Source of the DNA: Streptomyces sp. P3
GTDB taxonomy: Bacteria > Actinomycetota > Actinomycetes > Streptomycetales > Streptomycetaceae
DNA: 64,000 nucleotides
Reading direction: 5' to 3'
Assembly: GCA_016893485.2 (NCBI GenBank)
Contig: JAFEKX020000001.1
Location: 5,659,501-5,723,500, forward strand
Within the stretch, counting starts at the first letter, position 1; each line of letters starts with the position of its first letter. Shown here in pieces: positions 8,964-19,266 of the stretch. The notes under the pieces were generated by a model. The model ran no database searches. It was not told where the DNA came from and was given only the letters and a program-made list of their open reading frames with translations. Both the position numbers and the translations under genes were made by a program.

Positions 8964-10680
8964 GTGCTTGATCACGTCATCAAAGGGGTCACCGTCGTCG
9001 ATGGGACGGGGGCGGCCGGGTTTGTCGCCGACGTCGGGATCCGCGACGGTCGTATCGCCGTCATCGGCACGGTGGCCGAGGAGTCGCGGACGTCGGAGGA
9101 CGCGCACGGACTCGTCCTCGCCCCCGGCTTCGTGGACCCCACACGCACTACGACGCCCAGCTGTTCTGGGATCCGTACGCGACGCCGTCCCTGAACCATG
9201 GGGTGACGACCGTCGCGGCCGGCAACTGTGGGTTCACCCTGGCGCCCCTGAAGCCGGGGATGCCGACTACACCCGGCGGATGATGTCCAAGGTCGAGGGG
9301 ATGTCGTTGGTGGCGTTGGAGGAAGGGGCGCCCTGGAGCTGGCGGGGGTTCGGGGAGTATCTCGACGCGCTGGAGGGGCGGATCGCGGTCAACGCCGGGT
9401 TCATGGTGGGGCATTGTGCGCTGCGCCGGTTCGTGATGGGGCCGGATGCCGTCGGCGGGCAGCCCACCGAGGAGCAACTCGCCGAGATCGTCGGGCTGTT
9501 GCACGAGGCGATGGACGCGGGGGCCTGGGGTTCTCCACCACGCAGTCGTCCACGCACTCCGACGGTGACGGGCAGCCGGTCGCCTCCCGGCATGCCCGGC
9601 CGGAGGAACTGCTCGCGCTCTCCCGGGCAGTCGGGGAGCACGAGGGGACGCAGATCGAGGCGATCGTCGCCGGGTGTCTGGATCAGTTCAGTGACGCGGA
9701 GATCGATCTGTTCGTCGAGATGAGCGCGGTGGCGGGGCGGCCGTTGAACTGGAACGTGCTCACCATCGACGCCGCCGTGCCCGAGCGGGTGCCCCGGCAG
9801 CTGTTCGCCAGTGAGCGGGCCCGCAAGGCCGGCGGCCGGGTCGTCGCGCTGACCATGCCGATCCTCACGCCGATGAACATGTCCCTCGGCACCTTCTGCG
9901 CGCTGAACCTGATACCCGGGTGGGGGCCGATCCTGAGCCTGCCCGTGCCCGAGCGGATCGCCAAGCTGCGGGAACCCGACGTACGCGCCGCGATGCTGCG
10001 CAACGCCAACAGCAAGGAGGCGGGCGTCTTCCGGCGGCTCGCCGACTTCGGGCGGTATGTCATCGGGGACACGTACAGCGAGGCCAACGAAGGGCTGACC
10101 GGGCGGGTGGTCAGGACATCGCCGCCGAGCGCGGTCAGGAACCCTTCGCGTGTCTGGTCGAGATCTGCGCGGCCGACGAGTTGCGTACGGTCCTGTGGCC
10201 CATGCCGTCCGACAACGACCCCGCTTCCTGGGCCCTGCGTGCCGAGACCTGGCGGCACGAGGACGTGCTGCTGGGCGGGTCCGACGCGGGGGCGCATCTG
10301 GACCGGATGTGCGGGGCGCCGTACACGACCCGGTTCATCGGGGACTGTGTGCGGGGGCGGAAGCTGGCGGGGCTTGAGCAGGCCGTGAAGATGCTCACCG
10401 ATGATCCCGCGCGGTTGTTCGGGCTGCGGGAGCGGGGGCAGGTGCGGGAGGGCTGGCATGCGGACCTCGTGCTCTTCGACCCGGAGCGGATCGACGCCGG
10501 CAAGGCCACCCTGGTGCACGACCTGCCGGGGAGAGTCCGCGGCTCGACTCCAAGGCGATCGGGATACGGGCCGTGTGGGTCAACGGAGTTGAGGCCATCC
10601 GCGACGACGTGGTGAGCGGGAACGTGCCGGGGCGGGTGCTGCGCTCGGGGCGGGACACCAGGACGGTGAGCACCAGGTGA
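8964..10680 (+). CDS. N-acyl-D-amino-acid deacylase family amidohydrolase
   Basis: D-aminoacylase-like metal-dependent amidohydrolase of about 570 residues. It has the N-terminal composite barrel (GVTVVDGTGAAGF, DVGIRDGRI), a metal motif PGFVDPHTHYD once a missing C near 9138 is restored, TVAAGNCGF, MVGHCALR, the late GGSDAGAHLD metal aspartate, and the C-terminal GWHADLVLFDPE. Frame breaks lie near 9138, 9255, 9520, 10110 and 10535, all fixed by one added base. The GTG start has GGAG upstream. Its TGA overlaps the next GTG (GTGA, 10677-10680), so translation is coupled to the aldehyde dehydrogenase. It probably opens a cyclic amide or ester, or removes an acyl group, in the block's pathway (inference). 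Confidence 0.87.
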
Positions 10681-12168
10681 GTTCCGAGTCGGGATCTCAG
10701 GGGGCGGGTTCTCCCGTCGCCGATGGGCAGCGGTTGTTCGTCGGCGGGGAGTGGGTCGAGCCCGACGGCGGGCATTACGCCGTGGTTGATCCGGCGACGG
10801 AGGAGACCGTGGGGTGGGCGCCCGAAGCCTCCCGGGAGCAGGTGTTCGCCGCCGCCGCCTCGGCCCGTGAGGCCCTCGGGGCGTGGTCGCGTACGCCCGC
10901 CGGAGAACGCGCGGCGGTTCTCGGGCGGGCCGCGGACATCATCCGGGAGCGGCTCGTGCCGTATGCCGAGCTCGCGCAGGCGGAGAGCGGGGCCACGACC
11001 GGGACCGCCCGGGGCATGCAAGTGGGCGTGGGCGCGGCCCGGTTCAGGCGGTACGCGACCGTGGAGCCGGGCGAGTGGGGCCATCGCGCCGCAGGTGAAC
11101 GAGGCGGGGCCGTTCGGGCGGGCGGCTGTCATGGGGGCGCTTGCCGTGCGGCAGCCGGTCGGGGTCGTCACGTGCGTCACGTCGTACAACAACCCCTGGG
11201 CGAACCCCGCAGGGAAGATCGCGCCCGCTCTCGCCATGGGCAACACGGTGGTCGTGAAACCCGCCCCGCAGGACCCGCTGTCCGTCTACCGCATGGCGGA
11301 GGCGCTGGAGGCGGCCGGGGTGCCGCGCGGGGTCGTGAACGTGGTCAACGGGCAGTCCGTGGCGGTCGGGGAGGCGGCCGTGGAGTCGCCGGACGTCGAC
11401 ATGGTCAGCTTCACCGGGTCCACGGCGGTCGGGCAGCGGATCGCCGAGGTGTGCGGGCGGTCGATGAAACGGCAGTTGATGGAGCTGGGCGGGAAGGGCG
11501 CGGCCCTCGTCTTCGACGACGCGGACCTCGCCTCCGCCGTCTCCGGGATCGGTACGACCTTCTCCTTCTACAGCGGGCAGATCTGCACGGCACCGACGCG
11601 GGTCCTGGCACAGCGCGGGATCTACGACCGCCTCGTCGAGCAACTGGCAGCCTACGCAGACGTGTTGAAGGTCGGCGATCCGCGCCTCCCGGACACGGTG
11701 GTCGGGCCGGTGATCTCGTCGGCCCACCGGGAGCGCGTCGAGTCGTACGTCGAACTGGGCCGCAAGGAAGGCGCGGTGGTCGTGGCGGGCGGTGAACGGC
11801 CGTCCGCCGGGCCGGGGTTCCTCGTCGCGCCGACCGTCCTCGCCGACTGCGGGCCCGAGATGCGGGTCGTCCGCGAGGAGATCTTCGGGCCGGTCGTCGT
11901 GGTCGTCCCCTTTGACGAGGAGGAGGAGGGGATCGCCCTCGCCAACGACAGCGACTACGGCCTCATCGACTACGTGTGGTCCGCCGACGTGGCCCGAGCC
12001 TTCCGGGTCGCCCGTCGGTTGAGGGCCGGAGGCGTGGGTGTCAACACCGTGGGCCGCAACATGGAGGCCCCGTTCGGCGGCTTCAAGAAGAGCGGGGTCG
12101 GCCGGGACGTCGGCTCGTACGCGCTGCACGCGTACAGCGAGGTACAGGCGATCGTGTGGCCGGGGTGA
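10677..12168 (+). CDS. Aldehyde dehydrogenase family protein
   Basis: NAD(P)-dependent aldehyde dehydrogenase of about 496 residues. It has the Rossmann region (TSYNNPWANPAGKIAPALAMGN in part), VSFTGSTAVG, the general-base glutamate in MELGGKG, the catalytic cysteine in YSGQICTAPTR, EEIFGPVV and the C-terminal APFGGFKKSGVGRD. One G is missing in the run near 11080 (GEWGAIAP expected), which splits the frame. It starts at a GTG overlapping the upstream stop. As the last gene of the block it would oxidise an aldehyde product to the acid, matching an acyl-CoA ligase upstream of the window edge (inference). Confidence 0.92.
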
Positions 12169-12195
12169 CGGCTTCCCCTTCGTGCCCGCGGGGGT

Positions 12196-12593
12196 TCAGT
12201 CCCGCAGGTCCACCCGCACCGTCAGCAGGTTTGAGCCCATCGCCCTGACCGCCGCGCTGTTGAAGCGGGGGAGGGTGCGCAGGCGGGCGCGGGGGGGTCG
12301 TCGTCGGGGAGGAGGTGGGCTGTGCCGGTGTGCCAGCGGCCCATGATGCGGACGCGGACTTCGGGATCGGCCTTGATGTTGCGGACGTAGTGGGAGAGCT
12401 CGCCGAACTCCGAGACCAGCCAGAAGGTGGTGCCGACGCGACGGCCGCCCAGCGGGGTGCGGCGGGGCTTTCCTGAGACGCGGCCCGTGGTCTCCAGGAC
12501 GGTCTGGGTGGGGAGATGGCGGGTGACCGAGTTCAGGACGCGCTGGATTCCGCTGATGGTGCGGTACTTGGCTTCGGGGTTCGGCGTGGGCAT
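12196..12593 (-). CDS. Deazaflavin (F420H2)-dependent nitroreductase/quinone reductase, Ddn-like
   Basis: Split-barrel F420H2-dependent reductase of about 132 residues. Family hallmarks are TTGRVSGKPRRTPLGG (phosphate-binding loop), WLVSEFGELSHYVRNIKADPEVRVRI and the C-terminal NLLTVRVDLRD. The start is ATG 12593. The seven-G run at 12293-12299 is one base short, so the last 30 residues lie in another frame; the corrected stop is at 12196. It lies convergent to the aldehyde dehydrogenase gene. Together with fbiC and the LLM genes it makes this 12-kb stretch rich in F420 biology. Confidence 0.83.
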
Positions 12594-12636
12594 GGGCTCT
12601 CGGGTCTCCTGTCGGGCGGCCGGGGTGTGGCCTTCA

Positions 12637-13206
12637 ATGGTGCCGTGCGGGGTCGTGACGTGGAATCTGTGGTGGCGGTGCGGGGGCCCTGGGAGGCCCG
12701 GCGGAAGGCGATTCCCGCCGTGCTGCGTGAACTGCGGCCCGATGCCGTCGGGTTGCGGAAGTGTGGGACACCCGGCACTCCGGCGGGGAGAACCCCGCCG
12801 GTCGGCTCGCCGGGGAACTCGGGATGCACTGGGCCTGGGGAGCCTCCCACGACCCCGGGTCCCGGCAGCGGCGGCTCGGCGACCCGGCCGCGGGCACCGG
12901 CAACGCCGTCCTCAGCCGCCGGCCGGTCGCCGAGCGGGGCCGTACCGCCGCTGCCGGCCGGGGACAGCGACGGCGGCCGGGTCGCGCTGTACGCGGGGCT
13001 GGACGCGCCGGGCCACCGGGTCCCGTTCTTCGCCGTCCGCCTCTCCTCCGCCACCGCCGCCTCGGCCGTACGGTGCCAACAGGTCACCGCGCTCGCGGAG
13101 TTCGTCGCCCAGCGGCGCGGGGACGGGCCCGAGCGGGCCGGTCGGCGGGGTGTGGCCGACCGGCCACGCGGCCGTCGTCGTGGACCTGAGTGACGAACTG
13201 GCCGCG
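12637..13206 (+). pseudogene. Endonuclease/exonuclease/phosphatase remnant with internal deletion
   Basis: The N-terminal half matches the EEP fold: VTWNLWWR, GPWEARRKAIPAVLRELRPDAVGL, EVWDTRHSG, GNAVLSRRPV and VALYAGLDAPGH (frames must be switched near 12690 and 12765). After FVAQRRGDGP the text jumps directly to the C-terminal GVWPTGHAAVVVDL. The usual GDFNA..D block is absent, about 80 residues. The catalytic SDH reads TGH. Both the deletion and the changed catalytic residues go beyond simple G/C-run errors, so I call a genuine pseudogene. It lies divergent from the Ddn-like gene and convergent with the PHP-domain gene. Confidence 0.7.
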
Positions 13207-13219
13207 GAATCCGCCTGGT

Positions 13220-14746
13220 TCAGTGCGTCGGGTTGCCCAGGAAGATCGGGTTCGTGAGCGCGGCCGGCGCGCCCGGCAGCGGTCCCGCCGCCGTCTCGTG
13301 CCGCACCTCGGCGCGTACGTAGGCCGCGTAGGCCGGGGTGGTGTGCCACTCCACGACGCCCGCGCCGCCGACCGGCAGCGGATCGCTGGTGAGGAGGACT
13401 CCCTGGTCGGTGACGAGACGGACCGTGCAGCGCGGGGCGCCGGTGACCTCCAGCCGTACCGTGACCGGGGTGTCCGCGGCGACCCTCAACCGCTCGCCGA
13501 TTCCCGCCTGTTGGGCCCGGCCGCCGGACGCGGTGAAGGCGAGGGAGACGTTCTTCGACTCGGCGATGTAGGACTGCCCGGCGCGGATGCCGTCCTGGAT
13601 GGCCTCGCGGGACAAGTCGTCGGCCAGGACGACGGTCTGGGGCAGACCGACGACGTCCGGGTCGCGGTGGGCGTCGCTGTTGCCCATCGCCGGGAGCCAC
13701 TCCCGGTTGTCCCGCACGGACGCCACCAGCGTCGCGTCCCAGGAGGCGAGGGCGATCTCGTCGTCGGGCGTGTAGGGGCCGTTCCACACCTCGACGGCGT
13801 CCGCCTCCCCGAAGCCGAACTTCCAGGCGCAGCCGATGCAGGTGGCGTGCGGATGGGCGGGCACGACCAGGCCGCCGGCCCGCCGGATCTCGCGGGCGTA
13901 CCGGCCGAAGCGGTTGTCGCGGGCCCGGTAGCGCCAGTCGATGAAGGTGTCGGGTTCGGTACCGAGGGCGACGACGTGACCGTTGCGGGTGGTGATCTCC
14001 TCACCCAGCATGATCAGCAGGTCGTCGCCCGCCTCCGGGGCCCAATGGGGGTGCGAGGACTGGGTGTTGTGGTCCGAGGTGTTGATGAAGTCCAGGCCCG
14101 CCGCGCGTGCCAGCGCCGCGATCTCGGCGGGGGTGCGGCGCCCGTCGGAGTACCAGGAGTGCAGATGGCAGTCGCCCCGGTACCAGTCCCGCCCGCGCCC
14201 CTTCGCCCGCTTTGGCGGGTACACGGGCCGGGGCGCGGCGCCCGGTGCGCCGTAGGTGAGCGTGATCGTCAGCTCGTACGCCAGGCCCTGCGGGGAGACC
14301 GTGTACGGGCCCAGCGCGATGTGCCAGGTGCCCGCGTGCACCGGGCCCGGGAGGTAGCCAGGGGTCGCGTCGTCCACGCGGAGGAAGAACTCCGTGCGGG
14401 CCCCGCCCGACCAGCCGCGGAAGCCCCGGCCGCCGAGGTCCGTGCCACGCTGGTCGAAGATGCCGATGTCGAGGGCGTTGCCCTGGGTGCCGGCCGGGAC
14501 GGACGGTCTGTCGTAGGTGTACGCCACCTTCAGCTCGCGGACCCCCGCGGGGACCTCGACCGGCACGTACACGTAATCGGGCGAGCCGGTCGGGAGGGTG
14601 CCCCGTACCGTCCGGCTCTCCTGGTCGCCGTCTGCGGCCGCGGCGCCGCTCGCGAAGGTCACGCTTCCCAACGTAAGCGCGGCGGCGGCGCCCGTCACGA
14701 TCAGCGCGCGCCGGTCGATGCCGTTTCCGTGATCGTCGTCGCACAT
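13220..14746 (-). CDS. CehA/McbA-family (PHP domain) secreted metallohydrolase
   Basis: Intact protein of about 508 residues. The N-terminus has a twin-arginine-like signal (GIDRRALIVTGAAAALTLG ending ASGAAAADG). An all-beta region follows, then a PHP-like phosphoesterase domain with DCHLHSWYSDGRRTPAEIA, NTSDHNTQ, GEEITTRNGH, PAHPHATC and GNSDAHRDPD, which supply the metal-binding His/Asp residues. CehA/McbA enzymes hydrolyse carbamate or phosphoester bonds; the substrate here is unknown. The start at 14746 has GGAG seven bases upstream. It is monocistronic. Confidence 0.88.
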   Translation of the reverse strand: MCDDDHGNGIDRRALIVTGAAAALTLGSVTFASGAAAADGDQESRTVRGTLPTGSPDYVYVPVEVPAGVRELKVAYTYDRPSVPAGTQGNALDIGIFDQRGTDLGGRGFRGWSGGARTEFFLRVDDATPGYLPGPVHAGTWHIALGPYTVSPQGLAYELTITLTYGAPGAAPRPVYPPKRAKGRGRDWYRGDCHLHSWYSDGRRTPAEIAALARAAGLDFINTSDHNTQSSHPHWAPEAGDDLLIMLGEEITTRNGHVVALGTEPDTFIDWRYRARDNRFGRYAREIRRAGGLVVPAHPHATCIGCAWKFGFGEADAVEVWNGPYTPDDEIALASWDATLVASVRDNREWLPAMGNSDAHRDPDVVGLPQTVVLADDLSREAIQDGIRAGQSYIAESKNVSLAFTASGGRAQQAGIGERLRVAADTPVTVRLEVTGAPRCTVRLVTDQGVLLTSDPLPVGGAGVVEWHTTPAYAAYVRAEVRHETAAGPLPGAPAALTNPIFLGNPTH

Positions 14747-14914
14747 GCTGCTGCTCCCGTGGTGTCGTGAGTGACAGGGATGGCGCGGAGGACCCGTACG
14801 ACTCTGATAGTCGGCTGTGAACTCCCGTGCAAGGACAGGGAATCGGCGGGTGTCGGGAAACCGGAGTCCGCACGGGACGGAGTCGGGGCGGGGTTGCCTC
14901 CGGCCGAGCGCCTT

Positions 14915-14972
14915 AGGGGACCTGCGGGCCGGTGGGGGCCTGTCGCGCGGTTCCCCGCGCCCCTTACGGGGC
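14915..14972. repeat. Dispersed Streptomyces-type GC-rich repeat, copy B (intergenic 14747-15070)
   Basis: CGCGCGGTTCCCCGCGCCCC followed by TTACGGGGC resembles the copy at 8879. The 324-bp gap between the metallohydrolase and fbiC otherwise shows no gene. A four-codon micro-ORF (ATG 15060, ending TGA) overlaps the fbiC start. Confidence 0.45.
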
Positions 14973-15070
14973 ACGGGTGTCCCCTGTCAGTGACACCGTG
15001 TAACGACTGCCGGGAGGAACGAATCGGCCGTCCCTCTTTGGCCTGATCAGAGCGATCGTATGCTCGAAGG

Positions 15071-17651
15071 ATGACGACTCCCGCGAGCTCCGGAACCGGC
15101 CCGACCGAGAACTCCATGCGTCGCGCCCTCAAACGCGCCCGTGACGGCGTGGCCCTCGACGTCACGGAGGCGGCGGTGCTGCTCCAGGCGCGCGGCGAGG
15201 CCCTCGACGACCTCACCGCGTCCGCCGCCCGGGTGCGGGACGCGGGCCTGGAGACGGCCGGCCGCCCCGGCGTGATCACGTACTCGAAGAGCGTCTTCAT
15301 CCCCCTCACCCGCCTGTGCCGCGACAAGTGCCACTACTGCACGTTCGTCACGGTCCCCGGCAAGCTCCGCCGCGCCGGCCACGGCATGTTCATGTCCCCG
15401 GACGAGGTCCTCGACATCGCGCGCAAGGGCGCCGAACTCGGTTGCAAGGAAGCCCTGATCACCCTCGGCGACAAGCCCGAGGACCGCTGGCCGGAGGCGC
15501 GCGAGTGGCTCGACGCGCACGGCTACGACGACACCATCGCGTACGTCCGTGCCATCTCGATCCGCATCCTGGAGGAGACGGGCCTGCTCCCGCACCTCAA
15601 CCCCGGGGTGATGACCTGGACGGACTTCCAGCGCCTCAAGCCCGTCGCCCCGTCCATGGGCATGATGCTGGAGACCACGGCGACCCGCCTCTGGTCCGAG
15701 CCCGGCGGCCCGCACTACGGCTCCCGGACAAGGAACCGGCCGTGCGGCTGCGGGTGTTGGAGGACGCGGGCCGGTCCTCGGTCCCCTTCACGTCCGGCAT
15801 CCTGATCGGCATCGGCGAGACGTACGAGGAGCGCGCGGACTCCTCTTCGCGCTCCGCAAGGTGTCCCGTTCGTACCACGGCGTCCAGGAACTGATCATCC
15901 AGAACTTCCGCGCCAAGCCGGACACCGCGATGCGCGGGATGCCGGACGCGGAGCTGGACGAGCTGGTGGCGACGGTCGCGGTGGCCCGGCACATCATGGG
16001 CCCGTCGGCCTGCATCCAGGCGCCCCCAACCTCGTCGACTCGGAGTACAGGCGCCTGATCGGCGCGGGCATCGACGACTGGGGGCGGGGTATCGCCGCTC
16101 ACCATCGACCATGTGAACCCCGAACGCCCCTGGCCCCAGATCGAGTTGCTGCGCGAGCAGTCGGCGGAGGCGGGCTTCGCACTCCGCGAACGCCTCTGCG
16201 TGTACCCGGAGTTCGTGGGCCGCGGCGAACCCTGGCTGGACCCGCGCCTGCTGCCCCACGTACGGGCCCTGGCGGACCCGGAGACGGGCCTGGCGCGTGA
16301 GGACGCCAAGGTGGAGGGCCACGCCTGGCAGGAGCCCGAGGAAGCCTTCGTGGCGACCGGCCGCACCGATCTCCACGCCACGATCGACACGGACGGCCGC
16401 ACGTCCGACCGCCGTGACGACTTCGACGAGGTCTACGGCGACTGGGGGCCCTGCGCGAGGCGGCGGCCCCGGCATGGTCCCCGAGCGCATCGACACGGAC
16501 GTACGCCAGGCCCTGGCGACGGCGGCCGACGACCCGACCAAGCTGACCGACGCGGAGGCGCTGGCGCTGCTGCACGCGGACGGCCCGGCGCTGGACGCGC
16601 TGACGCGGATCGCGGACGACGTGCGGAAGTCGGCGGTCGGCGACGAGGTGACGTACATCGTCACGCGGAACATCAACTTCACCAACGTCTGCTACACCGG
16701 CTGCCGCTTCTGTGCCTTCGCGCAGCGCCGTACGGACGCGGACGCGTACACGCTCTCCCTCGACCAGGTGGCGGACCGGGCCCAACAGGCCTGGGAAGTC
16801 GGGGCGGTCGAGGTCTGCATGCAGGGCGGCATCCACCCCGACCTGCCCGGCACGGCGTACTTCGACATCGCGAAGGCGGTCAAGGAACGCGTCCCCGGCA
16901 TGCACGTCCACGCCTTCTCCCCGATGGAGGTGGTGAACGGCGCGACACGCACGGGCATGTCCATCCGCGAGTGGCTGAGCGCGGCGAAGGAAGCGGGTCT
17001 GAACTCCATCCCCGGCACGGCGGCGGAGATCCTGGACGACGAGGTCCGCTGGGTCCTGACGAAGGGCAAGCTGCCGACGGCGACCTGGATCGAAGTGGTC
17101 ACCACGGCCCACGAGTTGGGCATCCGCTCCTCGTCGACGATGATGTACGGCCACGTCGACCAGCCGCGTCACTGGCTGGGCCACCTCCGCACCCTGGCCG
17201 GCATCCAGCAACGCACCGGCGGTTTCACGGAGTTCGTGACGCTGCCGTTCATCCACACCAACGCGCCGGTGTACTTGGCGGGGATTGCCCGCCCGGGCCC
17301 GACGATGAGGGACAACAGGGCGGTCGTGGCCATGGCGAGGCTGTTGCTCCACCCCACATCCCCAACATCCAGACGAGCTGGGTGAAGCTCGGCTCGGAGG
17401 GTGCGGCGGAGATGCTGCGCTCCGGGGCGAACGACCTCGGCGGCACGCTGATGGAGGAGACGATCTCGCGGATGGCGGGCTCGTCGTACGGCTCGTACAA
17501 GTCGGTGCGGGACCTGGTGGCCGTGGCGGAGCTGGCGGGCCGGCCGGCGAAGCCGCGCACCACGCTCTACGGCGAGGTGCCGGAGGAGCGGCAGCGGGCC
17601 GCCGCCGTCTCGGACGGGCATCTGCCGGAGCTGCTGCCCGTGCTCGACTGA
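15071..17651 (+). CDS. fbiC: Bifunctional FO synthase FbiC (CofG/CofH fusion)
   Basis: Makes 7,8-didemethyl-8-hydroxy-5-deazariboflavin (FO), the chromophore of coenzyme F420, from tyrosine and a flavin precursor by two radical-SAM reactions. Both iron-sulfur motifs are visible: CRDKCHYC near residue 84 (CofG half) and CYTGCRFC near 540 (CofH half). They are followed by CMQGGIHPDLPGT and SSTMMYGHVD. Total length is about 860 residues, as expected for the fused actinobacterial enzyme. Frame breaks at about 15720, 15845, 16025, 16090 (here an extra G), 16450, 16485 and 17355 all lie in G/C runs. FO synthase is needed by the F420 enzymes nearby. The start is ATG 15071 after CGAAGG. Confidence 0.95.
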
Positions 17652-17738
17652 GCGGGCGGAGCCGTGGACGGGGGCCGGTACGATGATCCGACCCCTGTTC
17701 GATCGGAATGCGGGGGCTGTGTGTAGCTGAGGAGATGC

Positions 17739-18299
17739 GTGCCCGTGCCTGCCTCCAAGGTCTGGGTGACCGGTCTGACGGTGGGAGCGATCGCCGCGGT
17801 CACGGTCCTGGCCGTCCAGGCCAACAAGGGGCCGCACCCGAAGGCGTCCGCCGCCCGTCCGAGCGCGTCGGCGTCCGCGCACGCCTCCACGTCCCCCAAA
17901 CCGCACGCGACGGCCGCCGCCGGGGTCCCGGCCGACTCCGGCACCGGCCGCCGCATCGTCTACGGGGTGGGCGAGAAACGGGTGTGGCTGGTCGACGCGA
18001 GCGACAAGGCGGGCCGCACGTTCCCGGTCTGGCCGGGCACGGTGAGCCCCGATCCGGGCACCTACACGGTGTCGGTCCGCAAGGACGCCACGACGGGCTC
18101 CGACGGCGTCCAGATCGAGAACATCGTCTACTTCGCCACCAAGTCCGGCCTCAACATCGCCTTCTCCAACGCGGTCGACGGCTCCTCGCCCCCACCGGCA
18201 GCGGGCAAGCAGACGGGCGGCGTCCGCATGGCCAAGGCGGACGGCGCGGCGCTGTGGGCCTTCGGCACGACCAGCACGAAGGTCATCGTGGTCAAGTAG
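17739..18299 (+). CDS. L,D-transpeptidase-like domain protein lacking the catalytic Cys
   Basis: Secreted or anchored protein of 186 residues. An N-terminal hydrophobic segment (VWVTGLTVGAIAAVTVLAVQA) is followed by a Ser/Ala/Pro/His linker and a YkuD-like beta domain (VYGVGEKRVWLVDAS, FPVWPGT, PGTYTV). Where active enzymes have S-HGC-(V/I)RM this protein has QTGGVRMAKADGAALWAF, so the catalytic His and Cys are both replaced. The frame is clean, so this is not a sequencing artefact. It is probably a non-catalytic cell-wall binding or scaffold protein (inference). The start is GTG 17739 after GAGGAG. Its 3' end overlaps the DUF2165 gene on the other strand by 8 bp. Confidence 0.72.
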   Translation: MPVPASKVWVTGLTVGAIAAVTVLAVQANKGPHPKASAARPSASASAHASTSPKPHATAAAGVPADSGTGRRIVYGVGEKRVWLVDASDKAGRTFPVWPGTVSPDPGTYTVSVRKDATTGSDGVQIENIVYFATKSGLNIAFSNAVDGSSPPPAAGKQTGGVRMAKADGAALWAFGTTSTKVIVVK

Positions 18300-18793
18300 C
18301 GGACCGCTCGCCGGTCAGCTGCACGACCACGAGCACGACCCCGCTCAACAGGAACACCCGCGTCGCCGCCTCCAGCCCGTTCCAGTCCTTCGACTGCCAC
18401 ATCGCGAACCACTCACCCCCGACCGCGATGAACCCGGCCCCGAACAACACCATGAGCATGAGCAGCCCGTAGGTGGAGACCCGCCGCGCCCGCCCGTCGT
18501 CCCGCCGGACCCACAACCAGGTCCCGTAGACCAACACGAGCGCGGCGACGGTCTCCCACACGATGATCACGACATAGGCAGCGTCCTGCAGCCCCTTACT
18601 GGTCACCGCCCGCCACATCAGATCGTCGTCCTTGAACGTCGTGTCCATGGCCAGCACATGCTGCACGAACTGCTGATTCGTCCCGAAGTCGGTGATGTTC
18701 CCGAAGGCGACGAGGGCGATGTAGAGGGCGACGGTGGCGGTGAGGGAGGGTGGCGGCGAGGGTCGCCGCGGTGCGTGGGGTAGAGGCGCTCAT
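18292..18793 (-). CDS. DUF2165 family small membrane protein
   Basis: About 167 residues with four predicted membrane helices (LYIALVAFGNITDF, VVIIVWETVAALVLVYG, YGLLMLMVLFGAGFIAVGG, VFLLSGVVLVVVQL). The conserved QFVQHVLAMDTTF and NDWNGLEA-like (SKDWNGLEA) stretches are characteristic of DUF2165. Function is unknown. The start at 18793 has AAGGAA upstream. One base is missing near 18755, splitting off the first 20 residues. Confidence 0.8.
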
Positions 18794-18839
18794 GACAGGT
18801 TCCTTCCCCGTTCGGGCGAGCTGAAGAGGGGGCGTACGG

Positions 18840-19010
18840 GTGCCGCGGCCGCGGCCGTCGATGCGGGAGCTGATCCGGCGGCGCAGGCGGGCCGGTTCCG
18901 TGGGGCGGGGGTCGAACGGGCCGCGTTCCGGGCCGACTTCGGGTTCGCTCCCGAGGACGAGCGGCACCGGTTCCTCTTCCACGTGCACGGCAACGCGGGC
19001 GTCGGGAGTG
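18840..19010 (+). pseudogene. Remnant of a P-loop ATPase/TPR protein (N-terminus only)
   Basis: The GTG at 18840 begins MPRPRPSMRELIRRRRRAG. After a one-base shift in the G run near 18908 it continues ERAAFRADFGFAPEDE and HRFLFHVHGNAGVG, matching the N-terminus of Streptomyces NB-ARC-like ATPases up to the Walker A motif. The following K-T/S and the rest of the protein are missing. The rest of the 473-bp gap (18794-19266) shows nothing else recognisable. Confidence 0.45.
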
Positions 19011-19266
19011 TGCCGGACGCAGCCGTCGTGGCCGTGCCCGAACCGACGCCGGAGGGCCGTCGGCCGGCAGCATGGTGGCGGCGCGGGCCGGGTTGGCCGG
19101 ACTGGGCATGGTTGCGCCGCGCTCCACCGTCGACTCGGCTCCCGCAATCCTGTTTGAGAAGCGAGTGGCCCGCCCCCATACCGCTCCACCCCCTCAACCC
19201 ACCGTCCCCGTTCGATTACAGTGCTGAACTGACTCGTACGTATGGACGGAGCCCGAGGAGGCCTTG

